Numbered from the stretch's first letter, positions 53,577-63,915 are shown. The stretch is DNA of 64,000 nt from Paralithodes platypus (GCA_032716605.1 CM064492.1:46035403-46099402), one strand, 5' to 3'. Notes: a model not told the origin generated them from the letters alone. Numbers and translations are program-made.

Positions 53577-53676
53577 GTCGTCAATGATGAAGGGGCCCTA
53601 TTAAATTATAGGTTTGATTCCCGAAGGGAAGTAGAGAAAACCTAATATTTAGTAGGGCCCCGTAATCATTGACGAC
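53577..53676. repeat. Small foldback element, 100 bp
   Basis: The outer 40 bp form inverted arms (GTCGTCAATGAT...GGGGCCCTA and its complement). Partial relatives of this sequence are at 54005-54085, 55315-55365 and 18590-18615. Inside is gattcccgaagggaagtagag. Confidence 0.75.
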
Positions 53677-53740
53677 ACTGTCCCTCCCGACCATCCCACT
53701 TCCCATTCGTTGATTTCTATAGTTTATTCTTGGTATATCA

Positions 53741-53992
53741 TTGAAGGAAGACGATGGCCGCTAGAGGGCCTGGTGTTGGGGAAGCAAAACATGAGAAATC
53801 CACGCATATGGCAAGTCATATGATAATAGATATTAAGTTATTTTTTCTTTTTTATATTTTACAGAGTTTTTTTCTGTAGGGTACCCGATCAAAATGACGA
53901 TCCCATAAGGGAATTAGGCGTGCACTTATGACGAGTACTCCATGATACTTCCGCGCGGGCTATTCAAAATGCTGGCGCAGAATGTTGAATGG
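53741..53992 (+). repeat. R53 repeat, uninterrupted copy (empty site for piggyBac)
   Basis: Inverted relative to the copy split by piggyBac (34078-34233 and 38676-38777). The TTAA at 53833-53836 is the single copy of the target. Confidence 0.92.
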
Positions 53993-54089
53993 AGACTATT
54001 ATTATTAATAGGCGAAGTCGTCTATGATTACGGGGCCCTACTAAATATTAGATTTTCTCTACTTCCCTTCGGGAATCAAATCTATAATG

Positions 54090-55035
54090 TATGTATCCAT
54101 TCATATGCAGACAACTCTACCTTACACCACTCAATTAGGTTTCCAGAACGCCCCAGCCAGCAGTCCCTCTAAAGTAAGCGTAATGAAGCCATAAAATACT
54201 TATCTTCCTATCATGCTACTATTTCCAATTGGGGTAGAGAAAACCTTGTTGCATTTAATGCTTCCAAAACTCAATTTATCCATCTTACTACCCGTCAGGA
54301 ACCTCCAGAGGACTATCCCTTATTCTTTAACAATACAAAAATCAACCCTTCATCTTCCCTCAATGTTCTCGGTGTCTCTTTTTCTTTTGCTCTCACTTTC
54401 AAGGACCAGTCTCGCTAAGGCAGCCTCCCAGAAGCTGGGTGTGCTCAACCGCCTCAAGGGGTTCTTTACCCCTGCACAGTTTCTTGCTCTGTAGAGGGGC
54501 ACAGTGCGTCCTTGTATTGAGTATTGTTCACATGTATGGGGAGGATCCTCTCACACCGCACTCCTAGATAAAGTAGAAAGGAAAGCCTTTCGTATCATTA
54601 ACTCCCGTCCACTCACCAACTCTCTGCAATCTCTCTCTCTTCGCCGCAATGTTGCATCTCTCTCGCTATTCTATCGCTACTACTATAATCAGTGTTCCTC
54701 GGAGCTTTCCTAGTGTATACCACCTCCTCTACGTAGGGTACGTAGTACCTGCCTTGCAACACAATGCCATCCCTACTCTGTGCAACTCTCCAACCCAAGA
54801 GTGAAACGCTATTCTCAGACTTTCTTCTATTCAACTGCTGAGCTCTGGAACTCTCTCCCAAAATCAGTCTTTCCCTCTTCCTATGACTTAAATTGCTTCA
54901 AACTCCGTGTGTCCAGGCATTTTAGCTCGAACGTCCCTTGATTTTGGCCCTGTCACTCTTTGAAATCTGGGGAAGGCACTCGCTGCAGGTAGTTATACCT
55001 TATGTCTCCCTCATTCACATAGAAAAGAAAAAAAT
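54090..55035 (+). pseudogene. Jockey-like LINE 3' fragment
   Basis: Begins at the ADD region (HSYADNSTLHHS, decayed), then GRENLVAFNASKTQF, KAASQKLGVLNRLKGFF, SLSLRRNVASLSLFYRYY, and ends in an A-rich tail (agaaaagaaaaaaa). Frames are broken at 54172, 54415 and 54712. It matches the minus-strand element at 58770-60013. Catalytic Asp of ADD has become Asn. Confidence 0.85.
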
Positions 55036-56080
55036 GCTTGTGTTGTAGATTTTGTTTGTTAGGTTGTGGCGGGGGATGGCATCAAAGGTTTTACTAATGT
55101 TGAGTGTGGCAAGTAGTGTTCTGTGTGGTGGTCTAGCTGAGTTGATTAGTTTGTGTAAGATCTGTATGAAGAGTAGTTATTCATGCCACCTATGATATTA
55201 ACTATTTGGGAGCTCTGGTGAACGGACGGTCCCTATCGAGGGCTTGCCTACCTGCAGGGTGCCAAATATGAATATTGGCAGTATGTCGTTGATTCTGGGG
55301 TCACATATAAGTACTGTACATGTATTAGGTTTTCTCTCATCCCTTCGGGGATCAAATCTATAATCTGTGGTTTTGGTGTGTCCTGGGTTGTCGTCTGGGG
55401 TGTTTTTGCCTGCTGTGTCATCTGTGGTTTCACTGGTGGTGTCGTTTGTGGTGCCAGTGAATCTTCGAGGACTTGCTCAACAGAAGTATTAAAAGGAAAA
55501 ATTGCATTGTGCTTCTTCTATAGGAAGCAGGGTGGTGATGGGCAGCATTCTAGTGCCATCAGTTGCTTTCCTTTCAGACTTTGTGTAAGGGGGTGAAGAG
55601 GGGAGATGAATGGAATGGGTTTTTTTTTTTTTTTTTTGTGGGCAGGCCCTGCCCGGCTCGGGACTCTAACCTAGTCCTAAAGTGATTTGCGCTACCTTTA
55701 GTACAGCACTCTAAATCAGTGGACTAAATAGGATCCTCACTAGACCAATTATCTAGTTGTCTGTTTATACATTCCCTCACTACATTCGTTGTCTACCAGG
55801 CTTCAAATCTACTGGCTAGTGATACTCTTCTGTATGTATGGGTAGTTGAAAGATTAAAACAAATATTAAAGAGATTATGCAAATAATTAAATAGAGGCGA
55901 GAAGCGATATTTTGTGTTAAAATAAAATGGCTTGCGGTTAATATTTGATCTAGAAGTTACTGACTGAGGTTTTTATACTTGCTAATATAGTCTTACTGGA
56001 CCATAAAAGTTAGTTTGATCTGTAGAGTAATTCTCTCATTCCTATGTGAAAGATGATAACATTATTCTGGTATCCAACAG
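55036..56080. other. End of the 33-kb PGAP1 intron
   Basis: Non-coding apart from short chance frames. A T-run lies at 55620-55637 and the foldback-related sequence at 55315-55365. The last bases are the splice acceptor for 56081. Confidence 0.5.
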
Positions 56081-56224
56081 ATAAACACATACTGGGCCAT
56101 GGAGCGTGACTTTGACCTGAAGGATGTGGTGTTGGTGACAGTAGGAGGAGGCAGGAATGATGTCCAGGTTCCTTCCACTCACACCAACACCCCACTGGCA
56201 GACATATCAACAACAACCGCAGAT
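56081..56224 (+). CDS. PGAP1: PGAP1, third exon in window
   Basis: 48 codons in phase 0. Acceptor ctggtatccaacag and donor GCAGAT|GTAAGT. It encodes INTYWAMERDFDLKDVVLV then TVGGGRNDVQVPSTHTNTPL. This fits the PGAP1 segment after the lipase core (N-x-Y-W, then the hydrophobic strand and GG-x-R/N-D). With the two upstream exons it makes a continuous 168-codon stretch of the luminal hydrolase domain. Later exons are not seen in the remaining 7.8 kb. Confidence 0.88.
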
Positions 56225-56289
56225 GTAAGTATGAGAGAAAGTGGAGGATGGAAAAAGAGACTGACAAAAAAGAACTGAGAAAGAAGTAA

Positions 56290-56397
56290 AGGATGTGGTT
56301 CTGGTGATGTTAGGAGAAGGCAAGAACGATGTACAGATCACCTCCACTTACACCAACACACCACTGGCTGATATTTCAACAACTACTGTTGTTATAA
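56290..56397 (+). pseudogene. Decayed duplicate of PGAP1 exon 3
   Basis: Matches the 3' two-thirds of the exon at 56116-56224 (DVVLVMLGEGKNDVQITSTY, TNTPLADISTTT) and is still open in frame. The 5' part with the acceptor is absent or replaced, and the GTAAGT donor is gone. Confidence 0.8.
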
Positions 56398-56477
56398 GTT
56401 TATTTGTAGAATGAATGAATGAGAGGAAGACAGACAGATGACTGAGAAAAAAAAGGAGAAGAATGGGTTGTGTAATT

Positions 56478-56650
56478 ATAGGAGACAGGAACAATTAAGA
56501 ACCTCCACTCAAACCAACACCATGCTGACTAATAATTCTACCACCACCACTGAAATAGGTGTGTGAGAGAAAGCTGAATGAGATGATGTTGATGACAGCA
56601 GAAGGGAGATAGGTGAAGGATGGGGTACTGATGATGGTCCAAGAGCAGTG
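56478..56650 (+). pseudogene. Further decayed exon 3 copies
   Basis: 56478-56560 retains ggagacaggaacaatt...aacctccactcaaaccaacacca and a (acc)n-rich end. 56588-56650 retains only gatgttgatgacagcagaag and aaggatgggg-like parts. Both have stops and indels. Confidence 0.6.
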
Positions 56651-56696
56651 CAGGACAATCTTGTCAGATTGGACGACTTTTACTGTACCACTCTGA

Positions 56697-57159
56697 TTAT
56701 GTAGTCTGGTGGTGCCAGTAACCAGTTAGATTATTTTTTTGGTAAATATCAAAGACTGGAAGTTGGTTAAGGATGTAAAGATTGTCTGGAGTGAAAAATT
56801 TGTCTCCCAACTTAAGGGGAGGTATTTAGTTTGTTCCCTAGACCTCCATCAACCTTAAAATTACACCCCCTTGAGTCCCTTTCAAGATAAATTTGTACAT
56901 TTTTCGGTAGAAAAATTTCCCGGCCAAAGGCCGGTTCCTCTTAAATTACAGGCTCGCTATCGCTCGCCAGGATAAAATCGACACCTAAATGGCACGAAAG
57001 GTCTTAATATGGGGTGAAAGTTCTTAAAATCGGTAAACTGATGGGGCAAACATTTTATAATATCAAAAGCAATGGGGCTAAACATGAGGGAGAAAGGGGT
57101 CAAGAAAAAAATCCCTCAAGTAGATATCTCCCCTTAAGCTCCTAGTATGTGACCTAGTC
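56697..57159 (+). mobile_element. RTE endonuclease fragment, split by MITE-E copy 2
   Basis: Matches 23950-24090 of RTE-a (SSNQLDYFF, DWKLV.DVK, then KLLVCD). MITE-E lies in it at a TTAA that reads cctcaac-TTAA-gctccta when closed. RTE-a has cataag in place of that site. Confidence 0.8.
56816..57133. mobile_element. MITE-E copy 2, TTAA-flanked, 318 bp
   Basis: TTAA lies at 56812-56815 and 57134-57137. Same length and ends as copy 1 at 18642-18959. Removing it rejoins the RTE endonuclease reading frame. Confidence 0.9.
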
Positions 57160-58200
57160 TTAGCAGAGGTCCTGTGTGTAAGATGTGCTCCACACATACG
57201 TGCAGTTTCAATCTCTTGTCCTAATGGCGGCATTCCAGGCAACCCTTTAAAGGGCTGCTTCACTTGTCAAGTTTTGGAATTTGAGATCGGCACGTGTAGT
57301 TCGATCCCAGGTCTTCCTCGGTCCACCCCTTGGTGCAGCTCCCTCCACAATCACAGACCTGCATCTTTTCACCCAAATTTTGTTCATCCATTCTCTTCAC
57401 ATGTCCATACCATCCCAGTCTATTTGTACGCATCTCCTCGCTAATACTCTTTATACCTAAACGTCTCCTCAGCTCATCATTTGTTATTGTATCTTGCAGC
57501 CTGGCCCCGCACATCCATCTCACCATTCTCATCTCATTACGTTCCATTCTGTTGACATCCTCTACTTTAACGGCCCATGTTTCTGAGGCATACATCATTG
57601 CACTTCTAACACATGAGGCATACACCTTTCCCTTCAGAGGGAGAGGCATTCTTTTCATGGTCAAATTTAGCAGCAGTTCTCTGAACTTACCCTAGCCACA
57701 TTTAATTCTTGCGACAGTGGCAGCCTCGGCCCCACCACCGGCAGAGATGGTATCTCCTAGGTAACAAAACTTGTCCACCAGCTCCAATGACTCATTTCCA
57801 AAATTCACAGCCACAGGATCATCATTTAACACAAGCTCAACTTTGCACACTACGCACTCAAATTTCTCTATTTCTGACTTATCTTTCGGCAGGGGTCCTT
57901 TTATTCTTTTATTCTACATGGTGCACCCAACATCGACAGATACTATATCGAATCGAGTTAGCGCCCACACCCTTTCCACACACTGCACATGGGTATGCAC
58001 CGCTCTTTACCACATTGCCTCGTCTCAATCTACAATGCATAACCTTGGTTTTGTTAATATTGACTCTTAAACCCTTGCTCGCCATGCCCTCTCTCCATCT
58101 TCTGAATTTGGCCTCAGCATCTTGCACATTGTCAGCTACTAGGACTAAATCGTCTGCATAAAACAGTTCCCACGGGAGTCTGGATCTAAAAACTCTAGAC
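57160..58200 (-). pseudogene. RTE ORF2 C-terminal half and 3' end, minus strand
   Basis: From 58190 down: LPWELFYADDLVLVADN (RT motif C), a Cys cluster (CAVCGKG), then (57664-57260) MPLPLKGKVYASCVRSAM, ETWAVKVEDVNRMERNEMRM, WYGHVKRMDEQNLGEKMQ. The 3' UTR ends at about 57175. It is flanked on both sides by + strand RTE endonuclease sequence, so either a separate insertion or an inversion. Frames are broken near 57700 and 57905. Confidence 0.85.
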
Positions 58201-58230
58201 CAGTGGTCTTCAACCTTTTTGAGACCAAGT
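58201..58230. repeat. Possible hAT terminal fragment
   Basis: cagtggtcttcaacctttt resembles the terminal inverted repeat of Charlie-like hAT elements (CAGTGGTTCTCAACC). Only one end is visible. Confidence 0.35.
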
Positions 58231-58235
58231 AGCAT

Positions 58236-61103
58236 AAGCTACTTGTGTGCGACATGAGCTTATACAGAGATCCTAAGCGCAAGAAGATATACATACCCAA
58301 AAGGAAAGTGTGGCTGCTGAAGAACAAGGGAGTTACGGATAGGTTTCATAGTGAACTGGAGGAAATTAATAGAAATATGGAAGCTAGGCCTAACAATGTA
58401 AATAGTCAATGGAACTTTCTTAAGCATAGCCTTATTGCTGCCACTGACAATGTCTTTGGGAAAACAAAGGGTCACCCCAGGAATATGACCTCCTGGTGGT
58501 GGAACGATGAGGTAGAACATGCTGTGAAAGAGAAAAGGAGATGCTTCAAAGCATGGAAGAAGGGAGGCAGCAAGGAGGAATACCAGGCAGCTAAACGAAC
58601 TGCCAAAAGAGTTATTTACAATGCTAAAAAAGGCATTAAGGACCTGGTCCTCGAACAAGTGTGTAACACTGACAATCCCAATGGGATCTTCAACCTAGCT
58701 AGGCGAGGTAAAAATGACAGTAGGGATATTATAGGTGAACAGTGTGTTAGAAACGATAATGGGATGATTTTTTTTTTTTTTTTTTTTTCTATGTGATTGA
58801 GGGAGGCAAAAGGCATAACTGCCTATAGCGAGTGCCTCCCCCATAGTTGAAAGAGTGACAGGGCCAAAATCAAGGGACGTTCGAGCCAAAATGCCTGGAC
58901 ACACGGAGTTTGAAGCAATTTAAGTCATAGGAAGAGGGAAAGACTGATTCTGGGAGAGAGTTCCAGAGCTCAGATGTTGAGTAGAAGAAAGTTTGAGAGT
59001 AACGTTTCACTCTTGGGTTGGAGAGTTGCACAGAGTAGGGGTGGGATTGAGTTGCAAGACGGGTACCACGTGCCCTACGTAAAGGAGGTGGTATGCACTG
59101 GGATAGCTCTGAGGAACACTGATTATTATAGTAGCGATAGAATAGCGAGAGAGATGCAACATTGCGGCGGAGAGAGAGAGATTGCAGAGAGTTGGTGAGT
59201 GGACGGGAGTTAATGATACGAAAGGCCTTCCTTTCAACTTTGTCTTGGAGAGCGGGTGTGAGAGGAACCTCCCCACACATGTGAACAATACTCAATACAG
59301 GCGCACTATGCCCCTGTACAGAGCAAGAAGCTGTGCAGGGGAAAAGAACCCCCTAAGGCGGTTGAGCACACCCAGCTTCTGGGAGGCTGCCTTAGCAAGA
59401 CTGGTAATATGGTCCTTCCAAATGAGAGCAGAAGAAAAAGAGACACCAAGAATATTGAGAGAAGATGAAGGGTTGATTTTTGTATTGTTGAAGAATAAGG
59501 GATAGTCCGCTGGGAGATCCTGACGGGTAGATAGATGGAGAAATTGGGTTTTGGAAGCATTAAAGTTAACAAGGTTTTCTCTGCCCCAATTGGAAATAGT
59601 ATTTAGATCAGAATTTAAGAGTTCTATGGCTTCATTACGTTTGTCGTTGAGGGATTGCTGGCTGGGGCGTTCTGAAAAACTAATGGAGTAGTGTAAGCTT
59701 GAGTCGTCTGCGTATGAATGGATGGGAATTAAGGTACAGTTAAGGAGATCATTTATAAAAATTAGAAAGAGAATAGGAGATAGGACAGAGCCCTGAGGAA
59801 CACCGGAGTTTATAGGGTGAGGAAGTGAACAATGGCCGTCCACAACCGCAGCTATGGAACGGCCAGAAAGGAAATTAGAGACAAAGGCACAGATGGAGGG
59901 ATAGAAACCGAAGGAGGGTAGTTTAGAAATTAAAGATTTATGCCAGACTCTATCGAAGGCTTTCGATATGTCTAGTGCAATAGAAAAAGTCTCACCGAAG
60001 TCCCGAAAGGGACTTGTGTACGGTGTACGGTTGTGTACGGTGATTGTGTACGGTATGCAGAAAATGAAATCAGAGAAGCATGGAAGGCACACTATGAACG
60101 ATTGCTAAATGTAGAGTTTGAATGGGATAAGGAACAGCTTAGTATCGAAAAAACAATATCTGGACCCCCTCCTTTGATAGCACCAGCTGTAGTGAGCGAC
60201 GCAATCAATAAAATGAAGGACGGTAAAGCTCAAGGGTGCTCTGACATTGTCGCTGAGATGATAAAAGCCTCAGGGGAGACTGGCATTAACTTAGTCACTG
60301 AGTTGATGAACACCATTATTAAAAATGAGAAAATCCCAGAGGATTGGCTCAAAAGTGTAATAGTAAATATATACAAAGGAAAAGGGGATGCGCTAGATAG
60401 AGGAAATTATAAGGGCCTGAAAATGTTTGACCAAATCATGAAGATCTGTGAGAGAGTCTTTGAGGGTTTGATCAGGCAAAGCATCTCCATTGATGATATA
60501 CATGATAAGTCAGAAATAGAGAAATTTGAGTGCGTAGTGTGCAAAGGCGAGCTTGTGTTAAGTGATGATCCTGTGACTGTGAATTTTGGAAATGAGTCAT
60601 TGGAGCTGGTGAACAAGTTTTGTTACCTAGGATATACCATCTCTGCCGGTGGTGGGGCCGAGGCTGCTACTGTTGCTAGAATTAGATGTGGCTGGGGGAA
60701 GTTCAGAGAACTGCTGCCAATCCTGACCATGAAAAGAATGCCTCTCCCCCTGAAGGGAAAGGTGTATGCCTCATGTGTTAGAAGTGCAATGACGTATGCC
60801 TCAGAAACATGGGCCGTTAAAGTAGAGGATGTCAACAGAATGGAACGTAATGAGATGAGAATGGTGAGATGGATGTGTGGGGCCAGGCTACAGGATAGAA
60901 TAACAAATGTTAAGACGTTTAGGTATAAAGAGTATTAGCGAGGTGATGCGTACAAGTAGACTGGGATGGTATGGACATGTGGAGAGAATGGATGAACAAA
61001 ATTGGGTGAAAAAATGCAGGTCTGTGATTGTGGAGGGAGCTGCACCAAGGGGTGGACCGAGGAAGTTCCTGGGATCGGACTATACGTGCCGATCACAAAT
61101 CTA
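58236..61103 (+). pseudogene. RTE-b ORF2, core of RT deleted
   Basis: HKLLVCDMSLYRDPKRKK and TSWWWNDEVEHAVKEKRR, interruption, then EAWKAHYERLLNVEFEW, MKDGKAQGCSDIVAEMI, RGNYKGLKMFDQIMKICERV. At SIDD (about 60500) it jumps to DKSEIEKFECVVCKGEL. Relative to RTE-a (MQFGFMPGC...) and the minus-strand copy (YADDLVL), motifs A to C are missing. The C-terminal region ETWAVKVEDVNRMERNE and WYGHVERMDEQNW remains. Confidence 0.85.
58770..60040 (-). mobile_element. Jockey-like LINE with poly(A), 5'-truncated
   Basis: The T-run at 58768-58788 marks the tail. RT (60001-59292): IALDISKAFDRVW, SGVPQGSVLSP, HSYADDSSLHYS, FNASKTQFLHL. C-terminal region 59295-58870 ends at a stop. A single frame change at about 59293 separates the two. 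The 5' end is followed by repeats of tgtgtacgg derived from the target (60014-60040). Confidence 0.88.
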
Positions 61104-61214
61104 AGAACTTGACAAGTGAAGCAGCCCTTAACGGGGTTGCCTGGAATGCCGCCATTAGGACAAGAGAATGAAACTGCACGTATGTGTGGAACACTCAGTC
61201 TTAAAATTTTATGT

Positions 61215-61509
61215 GTGTATGGCCTACTTCTGGCATTCCCAAACACTCATGGCCCACTTTCCTTAAGATTTTAAATATGATTTTAATACATTCATATATT
61301 ACACACTTATGAAATGTTATTACAGTTTACTTTTGTCTTAAAAAAATGAACCACTGTACTGTAATCGCTGTAAATAAAATGTGTGTACTGTACTTAAAAC
61401 TTTAAATATACTATAACAGTCAAAAGACAAATATAACAAAATTACTCTATTTCACCATGTAACTACTAACTAGGTTAGGAAGCTAATATACCGGTAATGG
61501 CTGTACTTG
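61215..61509. other. AT-rich non-coding sequence 3' of the hAT remnant
   Basis: Includes cattcccaaacactcatggcccacttt (about 61224-61250), which resembles the end regions of hAT/Charlie elements. No coding signal. Confidence 0.4.
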
Positions 61510-62214
61510 CTTCCTATCTATAAGGCTATCAAATCGGGGGGAAATTGACGTTAAGGCACATTACATATCATCCTCCGCCTTTAAGTGCTTTCTCTATTTT
61601 GTTTTAATTTGAAGAAGGGTAGTAAAGCCTGACTCACACAAATAAGTGGAAGAGAGAGGTAGAAGTGTTTTTAGTGCACTCTTTCCTATTCTAGGGTATG
61701 ATGCACTTACTTGGGGCCTGAATTCCTGTACAGAAAGCTCGTTATGCAATTCTTTTACACCTGAATCAATTATTATTTCAAAGTATTCATCTTGGTCAGG
61801 GTCTGGAACAGAATCTGGTTCAAGATTAAATGGATTTCTTACAATGATGGATCTATGCCCTCAAGATCAGGGAAGGACCTGGAAAAATCTTGGTCCTAAT
61901 GTTGCAGGTGATTGATTATTTCTTGGAGACAATAATCTATTTTGTCTTTTCCTTCAGCAACTTCACAAAACTTCTCAAACATTGCAAAGTTACCTGCGTT
62001 AACTCTACTAGCCCAGTTCTGGATCCTAGCAATGCAAACATGCAATGGGTCAACATAAGGAATCACAGAAGTTTCAGATTAAATTTATTAAGCTGGTCAA
62101 ATAGATCAACTAAGTATGCTAAGCTTAGTGCCCACAGTGGGTCACTGAAAACAATAGATTCCTTGTCTTGCATGTCCAAAAACGTCTTTAGAGCTTTTCT
62201 AAGTTCAAAGACTC

Positions 62215-63352
62215 TATCTATCTATCTATCTATTGCCTGACGCCGTGATCCCCGAAGGGGTGGCCACGAACGAACCGCCCCCATGCACCTCTGTCCCCAG
62301 TCAGTCGACGCCCCTCCCCCCAACCAGCACCACCTTCGTTCATGTACTTCCTCACTCCATCCTTCCACCTCATATTCGGTCTACCTCTCCCCCTCTGTCC
62401 CTCCACCTCGCTCTCATACACCCTCTTAGTCATTCTCTCGCTTTCCATACGTTCCATATGGCCGAACCATCTCAAGTTGTTCCTTTTCACACTTTCCAGC
62501 ACATCTACCTCCACACCACACCTCCTTCTTACTTCCTCATTAGTCTGTCTATCCCTCCATGTAACTCCGCACGCACTCCTTAAGTAATTCATTTCCACTG
62601 CTCTCACTCATGGTCTGAGTCTCTCAACCAACGTCCATGCTTCGCTTCCGTAAGTCAGTGTCGGGATTACCACACTGTCATGCAAGGACTTCTTCACTTC
62701 CATACTGACCACCCTATTTCTTGTTACTGCTTTTAGCGTTCCTACAACCCTCTTCCCCTGTTGTACCCTCTCCCGCACCTCTTCATCCATAGTCCCATCT
62801 TTACTCAACACACTGCCCAGATACTTAAAAGAGTTGACGATCTCCATAGCCTGACCGTTCAGCTTCACCTCACACTCTGTGACTTCACCCCTTTCGAAGA
62901 CCATAACCTTGCTCTTCCCCGTATTTACCTTCAAATTCCGTTTTTCGCACACTGTTCCAAACTCATTTACCAGACCCTGCAACTCCCATTCATTATCACT
63001 CATCAGAACTGTATCATCCGCAAACAGCAGTATAGGTAGGTTCCACTCAATTCCCTCCCTTTTCAGCGATACACCAACATCCACTGCTCTTGATAGTATT
63101 TCTTTCATAACTCCATCCATATATACAGTAAACAACCACGGGGACATCACACACCCCTGTTTCAAACCAACATTCAGGTCAAAGAACTCACTCTGCTCAC
63201 TCTCCACACGTACTGCCGCCTTTGCACCCTCATACATGCTCTTCACTGCTTTCAGCAACTTGCCCTCTACTCCGTATATTCTAAGTACTTTCCACAAACC
63301 TTCTCTATCCACTCTGTCATAGGCCTTCTCCATTCATAGGCCTTCTCCATCA
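62215..63352 (-). mobile_element. LINE4: RTE-like LINE in the hAT gene
   Basis: 11-bp target duplication ttcaaagactc (62204-62214 and 63353-63363) and a (ATAG)n 3' tail (62212-62236). Removing it and one duplicate gives a continuous hAT frame (LSRVFE-LRKALK). It starts within RT (5'-truncated). Confidence 0.93.
62230..63333 (-). pseudogene. LINE4 ORF2: RT and C-terminal region
   Basis: EKAYDRVDREGLWKVL (motif A), VGLKQGCVMSPWLF (B), ILLFADDTVLMSDN (C), FKYLGSVLSKDG, ALTYGSEAW-like TLTYGSEAWTL. A TGA at 62608 interrupts, and the next frame (62607-62230) has CGVTWRDRQTNEEVRRR and LRWFGHMERMESERMTKR. RTE-like by its C-terminal pattern; related to 19850-20290. Confidence 0.87.
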
Positions 63353-63611
63353 TTCAAAGACTCGACTGAGAATATTGCCTTTTGACATCCATCGAACTTT
63401 AGTGTAGAACAGCAGGAATTGATGCTCTGAATCAAAGTCTTTACAAAGCTCTTTGAAAAGACGTGAGTTGTCAGGCTTGGACTTTACATAATGGACAATA
63501 TTTATGGCACTGTCCAAGATGGCTTGGATTTCCCTAGGAAGGGTTCTAGATACAAGTGCCTGACGGTGAATCATGCAATGATTCACTGTAAACCCAGGAG
63601 TAGCCTCTTAA

Positions 63612-63915
63612 CTCCTTCAGACATATTATGTTCCAATAAGTCCGAGGAGGCGGGAGCCCCGGGATCATTGCCACTGCCTCGCACTACACTCACAACAACA
63701 CTGCGGCCGTTAGAATTATCGGAGGAGGCTGAGGTTGCCACCAACGGTTTTATCGTAAGCTAACTTATCGGACTTGCTGAGCTCATATGACGCAAAATCG
63801 CGGCATAAACTTATTGGAGAGGCATGGAGATAAGTCCATATGACGCGATTGCGTCATATGAGTTTTTGGTTATAAGTTCCATATGACGCGATCGCGTCAT
63901 ATATGTCGCAAGGAG
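63612..63915. mobile_element. MITE-F, TTAA-flanked, 304 bp, with palindromic repeats
   Basis: TTAA lies at 63608-63611 and 63916-63919. Inverted ends CTCCTTCAGACATAT and CTCCTTGCGACATAT. Two near-perfect 24-bp palindromes built on ATATGACGCGAT lie at 63837-63860 and 63880-63903. A third half-site is at about 63784. Non-coding. Confidence 0.85.

Larger units (their letters stand above)
22740..56080 (+). other. PGAP1 intron, 33.3 kb, almost wholly transposable elements
   Basis: The donor is GTACTG at 22740 and the acceptor ctggtatccaacag at 56080. The intron keeps phase 0 and the flanking exons join in the order expected for PGAP1. It contains an RTE, Tigger, piggyBac, a complete DIRS-like element with a 7-kb LINE inside, several LINE fragments and several TTAA MITEs. 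Confidence 0.8.
58231..61190 (+). mobile_element. RTE-b: RTE-clade LINE split by a Jockey-like LINE
   Basis: The first part (58231-58769) continues the endonuclease/linker with an uninterrupted TTAA site at 58420-58423. The second part (60046-61190) has RT and the C-terminal region. The intervening LINE is on the minus strand with a 5-bp duplication tgatt (58765-58769, 60041-60045). Confidence 0.85.
61510..63607 (-). pseudogene. hAT transposase (ZBED5/SCAND3-like) C-terminal part, split by a LINE
   Basis: Minus strand 63586-63353: CMIHRQALVSRTLPREIQ, EHQFLLFYTKVRWMSKGN, LSRVFE. After the LINE (62215-63352), 62214-61890: LRKALKTFLDMQD, VFSDPLWALSLAYLVDLFDQL. Then 61700-61510: LPLSSTYLCESGFTTL, KAEDDMRCALTSISPRF, the hAT dimerisation domain. 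Such genes are cut-and-paste transposases, often decayed or domesticated. Frames are broken between 61915 and 61780, so it is dead here. The N-terminus is absent. Confidence 0.85.

Noticed and set aside
61646..61915. Possible exon on the + strand (61646-61915)
   Set aside because: The minus strand of this stretch encodes the hAT dimerisation region; the + frame is a shadow without splice sites.
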